From the IMG/VR virus record IMGVR_UViG_3300025112_000249, positions 1 through 20,355 of that record: a DNA stretch of 20,355 bases, one strand, 5' to 3'. The position numbers and the translations under genes were made by a program. Positions 1 through 7,128 of this stretch are shown in pieces. Positions within the stretch are counted from its first letter, which is position 1. Each line of letters starts with the position of its first letter. This DNA comes from a virus. The notes beneath the pieces are model-generated. The model searched no databases, had not been told where the DNA came from, and saw only the letters and a list, made by a program, of their open reading frames with translations.

Positions 1-873
1 CTGCGAGGCTCCAGCTTGAGTTAAAGTACCAGAAACATCTAAATTGGCATTAACATCAACTAATGTAGCATTGAGTTCGATTTCGTCTGTAGCATTAATG
101 TCCAAGACGGTAGCACTGGGGGCGTTGATATATTGAGTGGCGTCATTGAACTGAAGCGCCATCGTGCTGTTAAGAAGTAATCCAGTATCAGCAACGTGAG
201 TTAAGGTTACATCTTGATCATCACCAAAACCAATCACAGCCTCATCAGCAAGATAGAGATCACTGAATTCTAAGCTAGTGGTGCCGAGAGCCGCACCATC
301 TGAAGCATCCGGTACAAACGCTGTAGTAGCAGTTATTGTTGTACCTTGGATAGTCGAGCTACCCGTTAACGCACCATCAATCGCGGCTGCACCAGTAACT
401 TCTAACGTACCAACCTGGAGGTCAGCGAGAGCATCGACAACTGCCGCGCCTGAACCCGCGCCATCACAGTAGACAATTGCGTTTTTACCGTTCTGAACGG
501 TGACGTTTGCGCCTGAACCTTGAGATAGAATAACGGAGTAAGGCCCACCAGAACCAGAATCGGTAGTGGCGTTTTCGATGATAAAATAAGCTGGTGCTGT
601 ATTTGGGGCTATCGTAACCGTATTGTTAGCACCCAAGGCTCCCGTAAACTTAATCACGCGGTACATACCATCTTGGAGGTTTTCGGTTCCTGAACCCGGA
701 GAAGCCTCGCGAACAGTAAGAGTATGCGTAGTACCAGAAAGGGCGACCGCTTTATAGGAAGCAATACGATCAACAATATCAAGGTTGTGGTTCGTCGTGG
801 TGCCCCATGTCCCAGACTGTTCACCCGAACCAATCTTCTCAATACCAAAACCTGTAGTAAATGTTGAAGCCAT
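1..873 (-). CDS. Tail fibre protein, N-terminal 291 residues (cut by window edge)
   Basis: The reading frame opens with ATG at 873 and stays open to base 1, so the C-terminus is missing. An AGGAAAAG Shine-Dalgarno lies a few bases upstream. The protein begins MASTFTTGFGIEKIGSG, followed by a beta-rich, Gly/Thr/Ala-rich region with almost no Lys or Cys. The second half carries the DASDGAALGTTSLEFSDLYL and HVADTGLLLNST type motifs that I recall from marine phage tail fibres. Such fibres often end in an intramolecular chaperone (peptidase S74) domain, which would lie off the window. The likely role is receptor binding at the tail tip. It is the last gene visible in a run of neck and tail genes, which fits. 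The family call is from motif memory; the reading frame itself is certain. Confidence 0.8.
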   Translation of the reverse strand, partial: MASTFTTGFGIEKIGSGEQSGTWGTTTNHNLDIVDRIASYKAVALSGTTHTLTVREASPGSGTENLQDGMYRVIKFTGALGANNTVTIAPNTAPAYFIIENATTDSGSGGPYSVILSQGSGANVTVQNGKNAIVYCDGAGSGAAVVDALADLQVGTLEVTGAAAIDGALTGSSTIQGTTITATTAFVPDASDGAALGTTSLEFSDLYLADEAVIGFGDDQDVTLTHVADTGLLLNSTMALQFNDATQYINAPSATVLDINATDEIELNATLVDVNANLDVSGTLTQAGASQ

Positions 874-882
874 GTTCTTTTC

Positions 883-1542
883 CTATGCCGCTATATCTGT
901 CCATCCAGGGGACTGAGCATCAGTTATTGCAGACCATTCGGCGCTTTGCCCCGGGACTACATTACCCCAATCGGGTGATTGAGTGTCCGTTACCCCGGAC
1001 CATTCGGCGCTCTGCCCTGAAACTATACCACTCCAATCAGCATCCTGTCCCGGAACGATTATACCCCAGACAAATGCATTGCCAACCGCTGTAGAGGCTT
1101 GCACCCCTGTAGCTAACACAGCCGTGGTAATAGTTACACTTCCAACCGCCGTAGCCGCCGAAACCCCCGTGAGAGTAACGTTCGCCTCTCCGGTTACAGT
1201 TACACTACCAACCGCCGTGGCGGCGGAAACCCCGGTAACCGAAGGCTGTATGTCTACTCTTACACTTCCGGTAGCCGTAGCCGCCGAAACCCCAGTAACG
1301 GAGGGCTGTATGTCAACCCTTACACTGCCAACCGCTGTGGCGGCGGAAACCCCGGTAACGGAGGTCTGTATGTCAACCCTTACACTGCCAACCGCTGCGG
1401 CGGCGGAAACCCCGGTAACCGAAGGCTGTATGTCAACCCGCGCAGTGCCAATGGCCGTAGCAGAAGAAACCCCGGTAACTGGAAGAGAATTATTCCAGGC
1501 CCCAGAGTCCCACGTACCTCTGCCCCAACCAAGAACAGTCAT
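883..1542 (-). CDS. Two-tier tandem-repeat tail-associated protein
   Basis: This 219-aa protein is almost wholly repetitive. Residues 1-21 (MTVLGWGRGTWDSGAWNNSL) are Trp/Gly-rich. Residues 22-161 are about seven copies of a 20-22 residue unit built around VTGVSAATAVGSV. Residues 163-217 are five copies of an 11-residue unit of the form VPGQSAEWSGI or TDxQSPDWxxI. Both units suggest short beta strands stacking as a fibrous or Ig-like rod. ATG at 1542 overlaps the upstream stop (TAATG). It sits directly before the tail-fibre gene, so I infer a fibre-attachment or accessory fibre role. Related GWGRGxW-starting repeat proteins occur in marine phages, as I recall, without a defined function. The opposite strand is also open across the repeats because of the repeat composition. 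Confidence 0.75.
   Translation of the reverse strand: MTVLGWGRGTWDSGAWNNSLPVTGVSSATAIGTARVDIQPSVTGVSAAAAVGSVRVDIQTSVTGVSAATAVGSVRVDIQPSVTGVSAATATGSVRVDIQPSVTGVSAATAVGSVTVTGEANVTLTGVSAATAVGSVTITTAVLATGVQASTAVGNAFVWGIIVPGQDADWSGIVSGQSAEWSGVTDTQSPDWGNVVPGQSAEWSAITDAQSPGWTDIAA
892..1056 (-). repeat. Five 33-bp repeats coding for an 11-aa Trp unit
   Basis: Five consecutive 11-residue units each carry a single Trp (VPGQDADWSGI, VSGQSAEWSGV, TDTQSPDWGNV, VPGQSAEWSAI, TDAQSPGWTDI). Units 2 and 4, and units 3 and 5, resemble each other most, so the array may have grown by duplication of a two-unit block. Confidence 0.85.
1060..1479 (-). repeat. Tandem 60-66 bp repeat coding for VTGVSAATAVGSV units
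   Basis: From 1201 to 1480 the DNA has an exact 60-bp period with high identity between copies (for example the rows starting at 1321 and 1381). The copy starting near 1135 is 66 bp, and the leftmost copy is more diverged. The copies stay in frame within the repeat protein gene. The near-identity at DNA level in the middle of the array suggests recent slippage or gene-conversion homogenisation. Confidence 0.9.
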
Positions 1543-2051
1543 TACGCAATCCTGATCAAAGCGTTGTTAGCATCATTTGCGGGCATCGTAACGGTAAAAT
1601 TTCCCGCGCTTGAAGAACTGTCACCACCAAAGTTAATCACACACACCGAGGGTTTCGCTGCATGAGTCGTGTCCCCCGCCGTTCCTGCATTAGCTAACGT
1701 AGAATTATAGATCAGGGCTCCCCGCGCATCCGTAATAGTAGCCGAGGACCACGTAACATCTGCCATGTCTATAAACGCAGTCGGCACTGAACTGCTGTTG
1801 TCTGCAAGTCCTATCGTCACACTCGACAACGCTTCACCACCAGCGGTGTAATTTGTCCCGCTAACCTCGTTAGTTGCTGCATACCCCGTAGTGTCGGCAT
1901 CAATAGACGAACTATTGGTAAAGAGAGCTATCTTAAAGGTATCCGCTGCAATGGAACTGCCATCCCCACGGGAGTGCGAAGTCCAAAAATGAATGCCTGC
2001 GTTTATCTCACGCTTGTAAGTCCCGCAAACCGCTGATGATCCAATTGCCAT
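1542..2051 (-). CDS. Conserved phage tail structural protein, 169 aa
   Basis: I chose ATG at 2051 (MAIGSSAVCGTYKREINAGI) over the GTG one codon upstream. The AAGGAG Shine-Dalgarno at about 6 bases then has ideal spacing, and TGATG couples it to the upstream stop. The body is beta-rich with ordered motifs typical of a widespread marine-phage tail protein as I recall it: KIALFTNS near residue 40, NEVSGTNYTAGGEAL in the middle, DVTWSSATITDARGALIYN, and a C-terminal VINFGGD. No catalytic motif is seen. The Cys/Tyr N-terminus and the repetitive Ser/Thr segments fit a virion surface or tail component. The precise structural role is unknown. Confidence 0.75.
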   Translation of the reverse strand: MAIGSSAVCGTYKREINAGIHFWTSHSRGDGSSIAADTFKIALFTNSSSIDADTTGYAATNEVSGTNYTAGGEALSSVTIGLADNSSSVPTAFIDMADVTWSSATITDARGALIYNSTLANAGTAGDTTHAAKPSVCVINFGGDSSSSAGNFTVTMPANDANNALIRIA

Positions 2052-2338
2052 CACAAACTCCTTATAATATCAGCCACATCGTGTTGGCCTTGCTGCTTCA
2101 TTAAAGCATAAATGGTGGTTCTTTCATTTTCCGCCATTTTAGCCATGTAAAAAACCAATACTTTCCGTATGTGATCTCGGTAAGCAAGCGCCTGATCTCG
2201 TATCACAGGCGGGGCTGTTTCTGAAACAACCATTATTTTGTTCAACGCCATTTCTGCCATTTGTTCTGGCGAATGACCCCCGTTATTGGACGTAAAAACC
2301 AGCGCGTTGCCTACTTCACTGTGCGCTGAACCGTCCAT
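2051..2338 (-). CDS. Small conserved helical phage protein, 95 aa
   Basis: The protein is mostly alpha-helical: a Gly/Asn-rich start, a helix around PEQMAEMALNKIMVVSETAP, then PPVIRDQALAYRDHIRKVLVFYMAKMAENERTTIY and a C-terminal RSL. This matches a small conserved family that I remember as frequent in marine phage tail clusters, without assigned function. The start is ATG at 2338, only 2 bases after the upstream TAA, and the stop overlaps the next start by one base, so it is translationally coupled on both sides. The size and position suggest a tail-assembly or chaperone role, which is inference only. Confidence 0.7.
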   Translation of the reverse strand: MDGSAHSEVGNALVFTSNNGGHSPEQMAEMALNKIMVVSETAPPVIRDQALAYRDHIRKVLVFYMAKMAENERTTIYALMKQQGQHDVADIIRSL

Positions 2339-2340
2339 GA

Positions 2341-2985
2341 TTATTGTACCTGTCTTCTAACCCTGTCGTAACGATACTCGTCTCGAGTCTGCAAACCCTC
2401 ACCAAGATTCTTGAGCCATTGCAAAGATTCTTGGAAACGTTGGTTATATAGACCCAGGAGGTCAGGTTCTCCTTTTAGAAACGTGTATGCTTCTACGAGA
2501 GCCCCATACAGCAAGGACAACTCTGCGTTATCTCCTAACCAGCTAGTTCCATCAGAAGATTCCGTTATGGATTGGGGGCGGCAAAAATAATGCAACTCCA
2601 CGGTATAGTTTGAATCAGGAGTTGGAGCTATCAAGAACGTGTCTTGATCGAAATCACCGTAGTAAAGAGGAACACCCGTGGTTGTGGGATCAGGCGTGTA
2701 ATCTTGCAACATTGTCACTTGCTTGTATAAAAGAAACTCTTTGCTTGAAGAGACTATGACGCTCAAGGAGTTCTGAGCTAGGAAGTCACTTGGCTTTGCT
2801 AAAAAAGCGTTCCCAGACGTAACTGTACCTTGCGTATTCTTACGAAAAACGTCTAACTGACATTCCTTTAAAATTCGTTCTTCAGAATTCAAAATAAATC
2901 GGGGCAATTGAGTAACGAAGGTAGTCTCAGAACTTTGAACAAAGTCCTGTATAGCAGTTTTTAGAGTGGTAAAAGTATACGCCAT
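2341..2985 (-). CDS. Phage neck adaptor-like protein, 214 aa
   Basis: The start is taken at ATG 2985 (MAYTFTTLKTAIQDFVQSSE), one base after the upstream stop, rather than the ATG three codons earlier that lies inside the upstream gene. The N-terminal helix (LKTAIQDFVQ), the segment around residue 30 with RFILNSEERILKECQLD, the VPLYYGDFDQDTFLIAPTP strand region, and the final helical part with LLYGALVEAYTFLKGEPDLL follow the layout of short-tailed phage head-tail adaptors of the SU10-adaptor type. It would sit below the portal ring and join it to the tail. Family assignment rests on motif memory; a generic tail structural protein is the alternative. Confidence 0.65.
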   Translation of the reverse strand: MAYTFTTLKTAIQDFVQSSETTFVTQLPRFILNSEERILKECQLDVFRKNTQGTVTSGNAFLAKPSDFLAQNSLSVIVSSSKEFLLYKQVTMLQDYTPDPTTTGVPLYYGDFDQDTFLIAPTPDSNYTVELHYFCRPQSITESSDGTSWLGDNAELSLLYGALVEAYTFLKGEPDLLGLYNQRFQESLQWLKNLGEGLQTRDEYRYDRVRRQVQ

Positions 2986-2986
2986 C

Positions 2987-3490
2987 TTATGCACTCACAG
3001 TTACAGGACCTGCGGAAGAAGAACTTCCACCTCCTCGTACACTTCCCGTTGTTGCAGTTCCGCTGCTAGCAGTAAACGTGTATCTATCCGAATTAGTCTT
3101 GGTTATCGAATAGCCGCTGGCACTTTCTATTACAGAAGATGCAAACCCGTCAAAGGGTTCTATAGACCTAAATCTAACTACGTCTCCTGTGCTTCGTCCA
3201 TGACCCGGCTCTATTACTGTCAATACAGCGGAACCGCTAGCGGAAGAAAGAAAAGCGTCTTCTGTTAGCAACACCTCAATAGCAGGTTCTGTCCTATCCG
3301 GTCTTGGGTCTTTTAACGCTTGCGGGTCTGCCGGAATTTTAAGGACAGTCAACTGGGGTTGTTTAGCTTCCCACTCGTCTTTGCCAACAAGCATTCCGGT
3401 CCATTCTTTCCGCATGTCTTTTAGACGGTACGCCGCTCCAGAACGGTCCGAAATTCCCATGGCATGTTTGTTTGAAGCGTACCGGGGCAT
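2987..3490 (-). CDS. Tail/neck structural protein with FCCH-like beta domain, 167 aa
   Basis: The N-terminal half (MPRYASNKHAMGISDRSGAA, then KDMRKEWTGMLVGKDEWE and a Pro/Asp-rich PDRTEPA linker) resembles a conserved marine-phage family whose other members often carry Cys pairs here. No Cys is present in this copy. Residues 85-153 contain EPGHGRSTGDVVRFR and then GYSITKTNSDRYTFTA, the pattern of a small beta-barrel like the FCCH domain that recurs in phage tail proteins. A Gly/Ser-rich tail closes the protein. ATG overlaps the upstream TAA by one base. It lies between two adaptor-like genes, so a neck or tail-hub role is likely. Confidence 0.65.
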   Translation of the reverse strand: MPRYASNKHAMGISDRSGAAYRLKDMRKEWTGMLVGKDEWEAKQPQLTVLKIPADPQALKDPRPDRTEPAIEVLLTEDAFLSSASGSAVLTVIEPGHGRSTGDVVRFRSIEPFDGFASSVIESASGYSITKTNSDRYTFTASSGTATTGSVRGGGSSSSAGPVTVSA

Positions 3491-4389
3491 TAAGAAGTCG
3501 CCGTTAAGTAGCTATAAGAGGGTACTACGCTGAAACTGGCCCTGTCTCTATCTTCTTCCGCCGCCCTAAGAAACTCCTCTTCATACATTGTTTTTAATAA
3601 CGGAACACGATCCGGCGCTCTTTTTACTGAAAGGTAATAGGCCAGACCCGCAGCTAAACAGGGGTAGAACCGAAAAGGAACGTCAACAGTGTTTACTGAA
3701 GCATCCGCATCGTCCATGCGTGTCAACCGGTCATAAATCAAAACATCCGTACTGTTTTCAGGGTTGGGCCAAACCTTGATCACAGGGGTTATTTGACGAT
3801 CCACGTAAAACTGGACTGGTCTTCCAGAAGTAGTCTTGGTTGGAATACTCAAATAGTCGTCACGGCTGACGCGATTAATAGAAATGTCCGAACCACTGCG
3901 CCTTATCACAGAAGACAGAATATCTATAGTAGATCTCACCCCCGATATACTGGGGTCTGACGATATCGTAGTGCTCACCGCCGAACCACTACTGTCCGTA
4001 CTGGTTATAGTTTCTCCAGCGGTGAAAGACCCCGAAGGAATACTTAACGTGATCGTAGTTGAACTAGGTTTGGTTAGGACGATTGCGGTCGTGCCGCTTG
4101 AGGAACCGGTTATGGTATTACCAACAACAAGATTTGTGGAAGCCCCTACCGTAGCCGTTATGGTTCCTATGGGGTATTCCGAAAGACCGGATACCAGGGT
4201 CTGGTTCACCTGATCTATGGTCCAACGATTAAGACCCCGATTTGCCCAATCCGCGAAGAGGAAATTAATGGATCTTCGCGCAGTACGCGCATCGTATCCT
4301 GTACGAAACTCTAGTCCACACCGCTCAAACGCTTCTTCCACGTATTCCGCTACATTAGGTTCAAAATCCTTAGACCCGGAAACAGCCAT
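3490..4389 (-). CDS. Head-tail connector (tail tubular/adaptor-like) protein with beta insertion, 299 aa
   Basis: Residues 1-70 are helical (YVEEAFERCGLEFRTGYDAR, then SINFLFADWANRGLNRWTI), and residues 151-299 contain DILSSVIRRSGSDI, SRDDYLSIPTKTTSGRP, VWPNPENSTDVLIYDRLTRM and the helix FRFYPCLAAGLAYYLSVKR. This two-part layout matches a connector protein common in podovirus-like marine phages, joining portal and tail. Residues about 77-150 form an unusual Ser/Thr/Gly-rich segment (VGNTITGSSSGTTAIVL, then GSFTAGETITSTDSSGSA) that looks inserted. The upstream neighbour is a small structural gene; the downstream gene overlaps by one base. The connector role is inference from layout and memory. 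Confidence 0.65.
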   Translation of the reverse strand: MAVSGSKDFEPNVAEYVEEAFERCGLEFRTGYDARTARRSINFLFADWANRGLNRWTIDQVNQTLVSGLSEYPIGTITATVGASTNLVVGNTITGSSSGTTAIVLTKPSSTTITLSIPSGSFTAGETITSTDSSGSAVSTTISSDPSISGVRSTIDILSSVIRRSGSDISINRVSRDDYLSIPTKTTSGRPVQFYVDRQITPVIKVWPNPENSTDVLIYDRLTRMDDADASVNTVDVPFRFYPCLAAGLAYYLSVKRAPDRVPLLKTMYEEEFLRAAEEDRDRASFSVVPSYSYLTATS

Positions 4390-4419
4390 AGCACAAGTAG
4401 CCTTTCATAATGACACGCC

Positions 4420-4824
4420 TCAATATTGTTTTGAGCAATACAGAACTATAGAATACGTGTCCCCGCTGCTGTGCCCCACGGTTGTAAGTTGTATGTCCCC
4501 CGTCTTGCCGCCGGAAGCAGCAACATTCGGAAGACCGCTTATGTCAGAATAATCCAACGTGTCGGAATAATCCGCCGGAAGTTGTGCTGCGATAACGTCG
4601 GTAGAGGCATCCCAAAGAAGCTTGACGCCCATGCCGACATTGGAAAACACGATCTTCTGGATACGAACACCGGTACAAGAAGTTCCATCTTGAAGCGCAG
4701 ATAACCCGGAAACGTCCACTTTTGTAACAGCAGCCTCTCCAGTTCCATCGCTTGTGTTAGTGCAATAAATCACCGCAGTTTTGGGGCCATCTATTACAGT
4801 AGTAGCAGTTACGGCGTCTGCCAT
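4420..4824 (-). CDS. Small conserved virion protein, 134 aa
   Basis: The protein starts MADAVTATTVIDGPKTAVIY and is all-beta in character, with TNTSDGTGEAAVTKVDVSGL, RIQKIVFSNVGMGVKLLWDA and KTGDIQLTTVGHSSGDTYSI in that order. I recognise the order as a family often seen next to capsid and neck genes in marine phages, with no assigned function. GTGEAAVTKVDVS and GDIQLTTVGH are the most typical parts. GATAGGAGAG just upstream gives a good ribosome binding site. A strong 10-bp hairpin lies between this gene and the one upstream. Likely a head-decoration or head-completion protein; that role is inferred from position. Confidence 0.7.
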   Translation of the reverse strand: MADAVTATTVIDGPKTAVIYCTNTSDGTGEAAVTKVDVSGLSALQDGTSCTGVRIQKIVFSNVGMGVKLLWDASTDVIAAQLPADYSDTLDYSDISGLPNVAASGGKTGDIQLTTVGHSSGDTYSIVLYCSKQY

Positions 4825-4839
4825 AAGACTCTCCTATCA

Positions 4840-4862
4840 GAACGGGGGCATCGCCCCCGTTC
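4840..4862 (-). promoter_or_regulatory. 10-bp G+C-rich hairpin upstream of a start codon
   Basis: GAACGGGGGC and GCCCCCGTTC flank a 3-nt loop, all ten pairs perfect. There is no T-tract on either strand. In the transcript the hairpin sits a few bases before the GATAGGAGAG ribosome binding site of the next gene. It could be a transcript-processing or 3'-end-protecting structure, or a rho-aided terminator. Confidence 0.6.
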
Positions 4863-4874
4863 CATTATTCAGGT

Positions 4875-5390
4875 TTAGCTATCCGCGAAGGGAGTTGCAA
4901 TTGTTCCAGATCCGATAAGAACACCCTGAACAAGATACTCATTGTCAGCAATGGCGGTAATCTCAAGGTAAGAGAATTTATCTCCGCCCTGCGTTCCGCC
5001 ATTCATAGAAATCACATCGTTCGAGGCACCGGGTATGAAAACCTTATAACTGCCATCAGTAACGCCAACCGCCAGAGAGCCAAGGAATTTGTCGGTGCCA
5101 TCTGTTTTGATGTCAAGATCCGTGGCGTCGGTTCCAATGTAGAACCGGTAAACCGCACCAAGCTGGCTGTTTACATTTGGATCATCTTGCCCCGCAGAGG
5201 CCCCCTTAGAATCCGCTTGGATGGTAGGCAAGGTTACTGCACCATCCGCATCATTTATCTCTATGACGCGACCCGCATGGCTGGCGAACGTAAGAGTAGT
5301 CTCGGTAGTTATATTTACAACTGCATCGGGTCCTGCGGTTATAAATCCGCGCAACGAACGGACCGGCCCGGAAAAAGTTGTTCTAGCCAT
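4875..5390 (-). CDS. Head decoration/structural protein, 171 aa
   Basis: It begins MARTTFSGPVRSLRGFITAG and continues with FASHAGRVIEINDADGAVTL, a Lys/Asp-poor beta segment with YRFYIGTDATDLDIKTDG, and a C-terminal SYLEITAIADNEYLVQGVL. The Phe-Ser-Gly-Pro start and the GRVIEINDADGAVTLP segment recall a marine-phage structural family placed just after the major capsid gene. A decoration or head-stabilising role is therefore plausible. AAGGA lies about 10 bases before the ATG. It is the first gene after the capsid terminator-like hairpin, so it may begin a separately controlled transcript. Function not proven by sequence. Confidence 0.65.
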   Translation of the reverse strand: MARTTFSGPVRSLRGFITAGPDAVVNITTETTLTFASHAGRVIEINDADGAVTLPTIQADSKGASAGQDDPNVNSQLGAVYRFYIGTDATDLDIKTDGTDKFLGSLAVGVTDGSYKVFIPGASNDVISMNGGTQGGDKFSYLEITAIADNEYLVQGVLIGSGTIATPFADS

Positions 5391-5404
5391 AACGTAATAT
5401 CCTT

Positions 5405-5436
5405 CTCACAAAGGTTTCGCCCTAGCGTCTTGTGAG
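5405..5436 (-). promoter_or_regulatory. Inverted repeat next to a ribosome binding site
   Basis: CTCACAA and TTGTGAG are separated by 18 bases. On the transcript strand the second arm runs directly into the GAGAAGGA Shine-Dalgarno of the gene starting at 5390. It could fold over the leader or bind a dimeric protein. A short direct repeat GACGC flanks the first arm. The evidence is positional only. Confidence 0.35.
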
Positions 5437-5489
5437 CGTCTGCTGGGCCAGTCGCTAAGGCTATGTAGTCCCAGAAAAATTTATAAAGC

Positions 5490-5516
5490 AGGGGAGAGTT
5501 TTTTAGGCTCTCCCCT
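5490..5516 (-). terminator. Hairpin after the major capsid gene
   Basis: AGGGGAGAG and CTCTCCCCT form a perfect 9-bp stem with a 9-base loop, starting 5 bases after the capsid stop codon. The T-rich segment downstream on the minus strand (GCTTTATAAATTTTT) is interrupted, so it may be a partial terminator or a 3' stabiliser giving more capsid mRNA than tail mRNA. Confidence 0.6.
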
Positions 5517-5521
5517 ATAGA

Positions 5522-6430
5522 TTATGCTCCGGGGGAGCCAAAAATGCCCCGTGGGTCAGACCAGCCGAAAGCATAACGCTCCCGGGCTTTATAACGGACA
5601 TTCCCCGTATCAAAATCACCTTCCATTGAAGTTCGGACGGCGGTACGGTTAAAGCCCTTCAGACCGTTGGGTGCATCTGTCAAGATGAAGAAAGCATCCG
5701 TATCACTAAGGAAGTGATTAACGGCGTAGCCTTCCGGGAGCATACCCATGTTCCGAACTGCGTTAATGTCGTTGTCCGCAGTACCGGTGCGCAGGGTAGA
5801 TTCTAGAAGACGATCCGCTGTGAACTGAAGTTCTTTAGGAACAATCAGCTTCACGCCGCGAACCGCAACCTTCAGGCCCCGCTCGTCCACAAAGCTTGCG
5901 ATATCAATCAGGGACTGCTCAAGGCTAGTCTCGTTAAGATCCGCCGCAGTGGAGAGTTCGTTACGGAACGTACTCCCCGTTACGAGTGGGTGGTCTGTAG
6001 CGCAAAGTTCCTTGCTGTCACCGCCAGTGTAAGTGCTGTCGAAAGCATTGTTAAGGACCGCTGCGGCCTTAACCTGTTTCGTCTGACTCATACTACGGGC
6101 AAGAGCCTTTGTGTACCGACCAGCAAGCCTGTCGTACAGGTTGTCTTCGACAGCTTCTTCCGTGATCGAAAAGGCAAGGGCTATCGTTTCCATCGTATAA
6201 CGTGCTGTATAAGCTTCTTGCGCGTCATCGAAGGATACTGCACTGCCTTCTGCCTTGGTTGGGGCGCTTCCAAATCCTGAAAGCATCACCTCTTCCTCAA
6301 AAGCACGGTCCGAACTCTCCATGGAGAAGATTTCTTCGTGCTCACGATCATACTGATCATACTCCATTCCGAACAATGCGTTCAGGCCGGGTTCCAACTC
6401 TTTTACGAGTTGTGCTCTACTGATAGCCAT
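5522..6430 (-). CDS. Major capsid protein, Mu gpT-like
   Basis: The 302-aa product is close to the usual length for Mu gpT-like HK97-fold capsid proteins. The N-terminus (MAISRAQLVKELEPGLNALF) is followed by a segment around residues 35-75 (SSDRAFEEEVMLSGFGSAPT), RYTMETIALAFSITEEAVED, the TKALARSMSQTKQVKAAAVL helix, and CATDHPLVTGSTFRNELS. The late part contains RGVKLIVPKELQFTADRLLE and the C-terminal ARERYAFGWSDPRGIFGSP. These are the hallmark segments of this family as I know it. It builds the icosahedral shell. The order scaffold, two small head proteins, then capsid is standard. The protein has no evident N-terminal propeptide, consistent with a separate scaffold gene. A hairpin follows the stop codon. 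Confidence 0.9.
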   Translation of the reverse strand: MAISRAQLVKELEPGLNALFGMEYDQYDREHEEIFSMESSDRAFEEEVMLSGFGSAPTKAEGSAVSFDDAQEAYTARYTMETIALAFSITEEAVEDNLYDRLAGRYTKALARSMSQTKQVKAAAVLNNAFDSTYTGGDSKELCATDHPLVTGSTFRNELSTAADLNETSLEQSLIDIASFVDERGLKVAVRGVKLIVPKELQFTADRLLESTLRTGTADNDINAVRNMGMLPEGYAVNHFLSDTDAFFILTDAPNGLKGFNRTAVRTSMEGDFDTGNVRYKARERYAFGWSDPRGIFGSPGA

Positions 6431-6442
6431 TTTCTAAACCCC

Positions 6443-7087
6443 CTATACGCCAGTAGTTGAAGGAGTACCAGCAGCAATAGCGCCGTTGTTGCTATTGAAG
6501 TGGTTATTAAGTCGGACAATTGCACCAACGCCCGCTGCGGAGAAGTCTTCGTTAGAAGAGTCTTCTACCCAACCCATGATCCGCATTTGTAGCGCAGCCG
6601 TTGTGGCAATCGTGCTAATCGCGAGGCGACCTAACGATACACCAGTGGCGTCCGTGCCAGTAATCGCGGTTGAGAAGTTAGCGTTAGCAAAAACTGCGGC
6701 GCGTGCCGTAGCTTTACTGGTCCACGAAGCATCCGTTGCGATAACATAAAGCTGCATCGGATCGTCGTTGACATACGCCTTTACAGGGTGGTTGCTATCT
6801 GCCCCCGAACCGGGCCAGTAATTGCTCCACGTAGGTTTCCCAGTGGTACTAGAAACATACTCACAGCCCTGGAACACACCCAAAAGCCCTACCGTACCAC
6901 CCGCCGCCGCTCCTGGAGCGTCTATATAACCAGTGGAAAGAGGAATCACGGGTTCACCGTGATAAAGCTTGTTTGTGTTGCCATTCGCTATCTCATAAAG
7001 AGTATAGTTTGAAGTAGCAGTGGAATTGGCCGCGCCGCCCATCTTATTGAGCGGACGGAGGCCAAAGCTTCCGTTAATGTTAGCCAT
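6443..7087 (-). CDS. Head-associated structural protein, 214 aa
   Basis: The product starts MANINGSFGLRPLNKMGGAA and is Gly/Ala/Ser/Thr-rich, with the segments YEIANGNTNKLYHGEPVI, GGTVGLLGVFQGCEYVS and a C-terminal GVGAIVRLNNHFNSNNGA. From memory, MANINGxFGLRP proteins are found in many marine phages directly upstream of the capsid gene and are taken as head or decoration proteins. It is 12 bases upstream of the capsid start and is presumably co-expressed with it. The AAGGAG ribosome binding site lies partly in the loop of a small hairpin (7092-7109). Structural role is inferred. Confidence 0.7.
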   Translation of the reverse strand: MANINGSFGLRPLNKMGGAANSTATSNYTLYEIANGNTNKLYHGEPVIPLSTGYIDAPGAAAGGTVGLLGVFQGCEYVSSTTGKPTWSNYWPGSGADSNHPVKAYVNDDPMQLYVIATDASWTSKATARAAVFANANFSTAITGTDATGVSLGRLAISTIATTAALQMRIMGWVEDSSNEDFSAAGVGAIVRLNNHFNSNNGAIAAGTPSTTGV

Positions 7088-7091
7088 TTCG

Positions 7092-7109
7092 TTTGCTCCT
7101 TAAAGCAAA
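7092..7109 (-). promoter_or_regulatory. Hairpin exposing or masking a Shine-Dalgarno
   Basis: TTTGCT and AGCAAA pair around the loop TTAAGG, so the AAGGAG ribosome binding site of the gene starting at 7087 is split between loop and stem. Six A/T-rich pairs are weak; translation tuning is possible but unproven. Confidence 0.3.
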
Positions 7110-7128
7110 AGGGTTCAAAACAGGTGCC

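Noticed and set aside
1060-1479. 60-bp periodic repeat considered as a CRISPR array
   Set aside because: There are no unique spacers; the whole period is repeated and is in frame within a protein gene.
983-1555. Plus-strand 190-aa repetitive frame opposite the repeat protein
   Set aside because: Antisense shadow of the repeat array; the minus-strand frame has a start codon coupled to its neighbour and a sensible protein composition.
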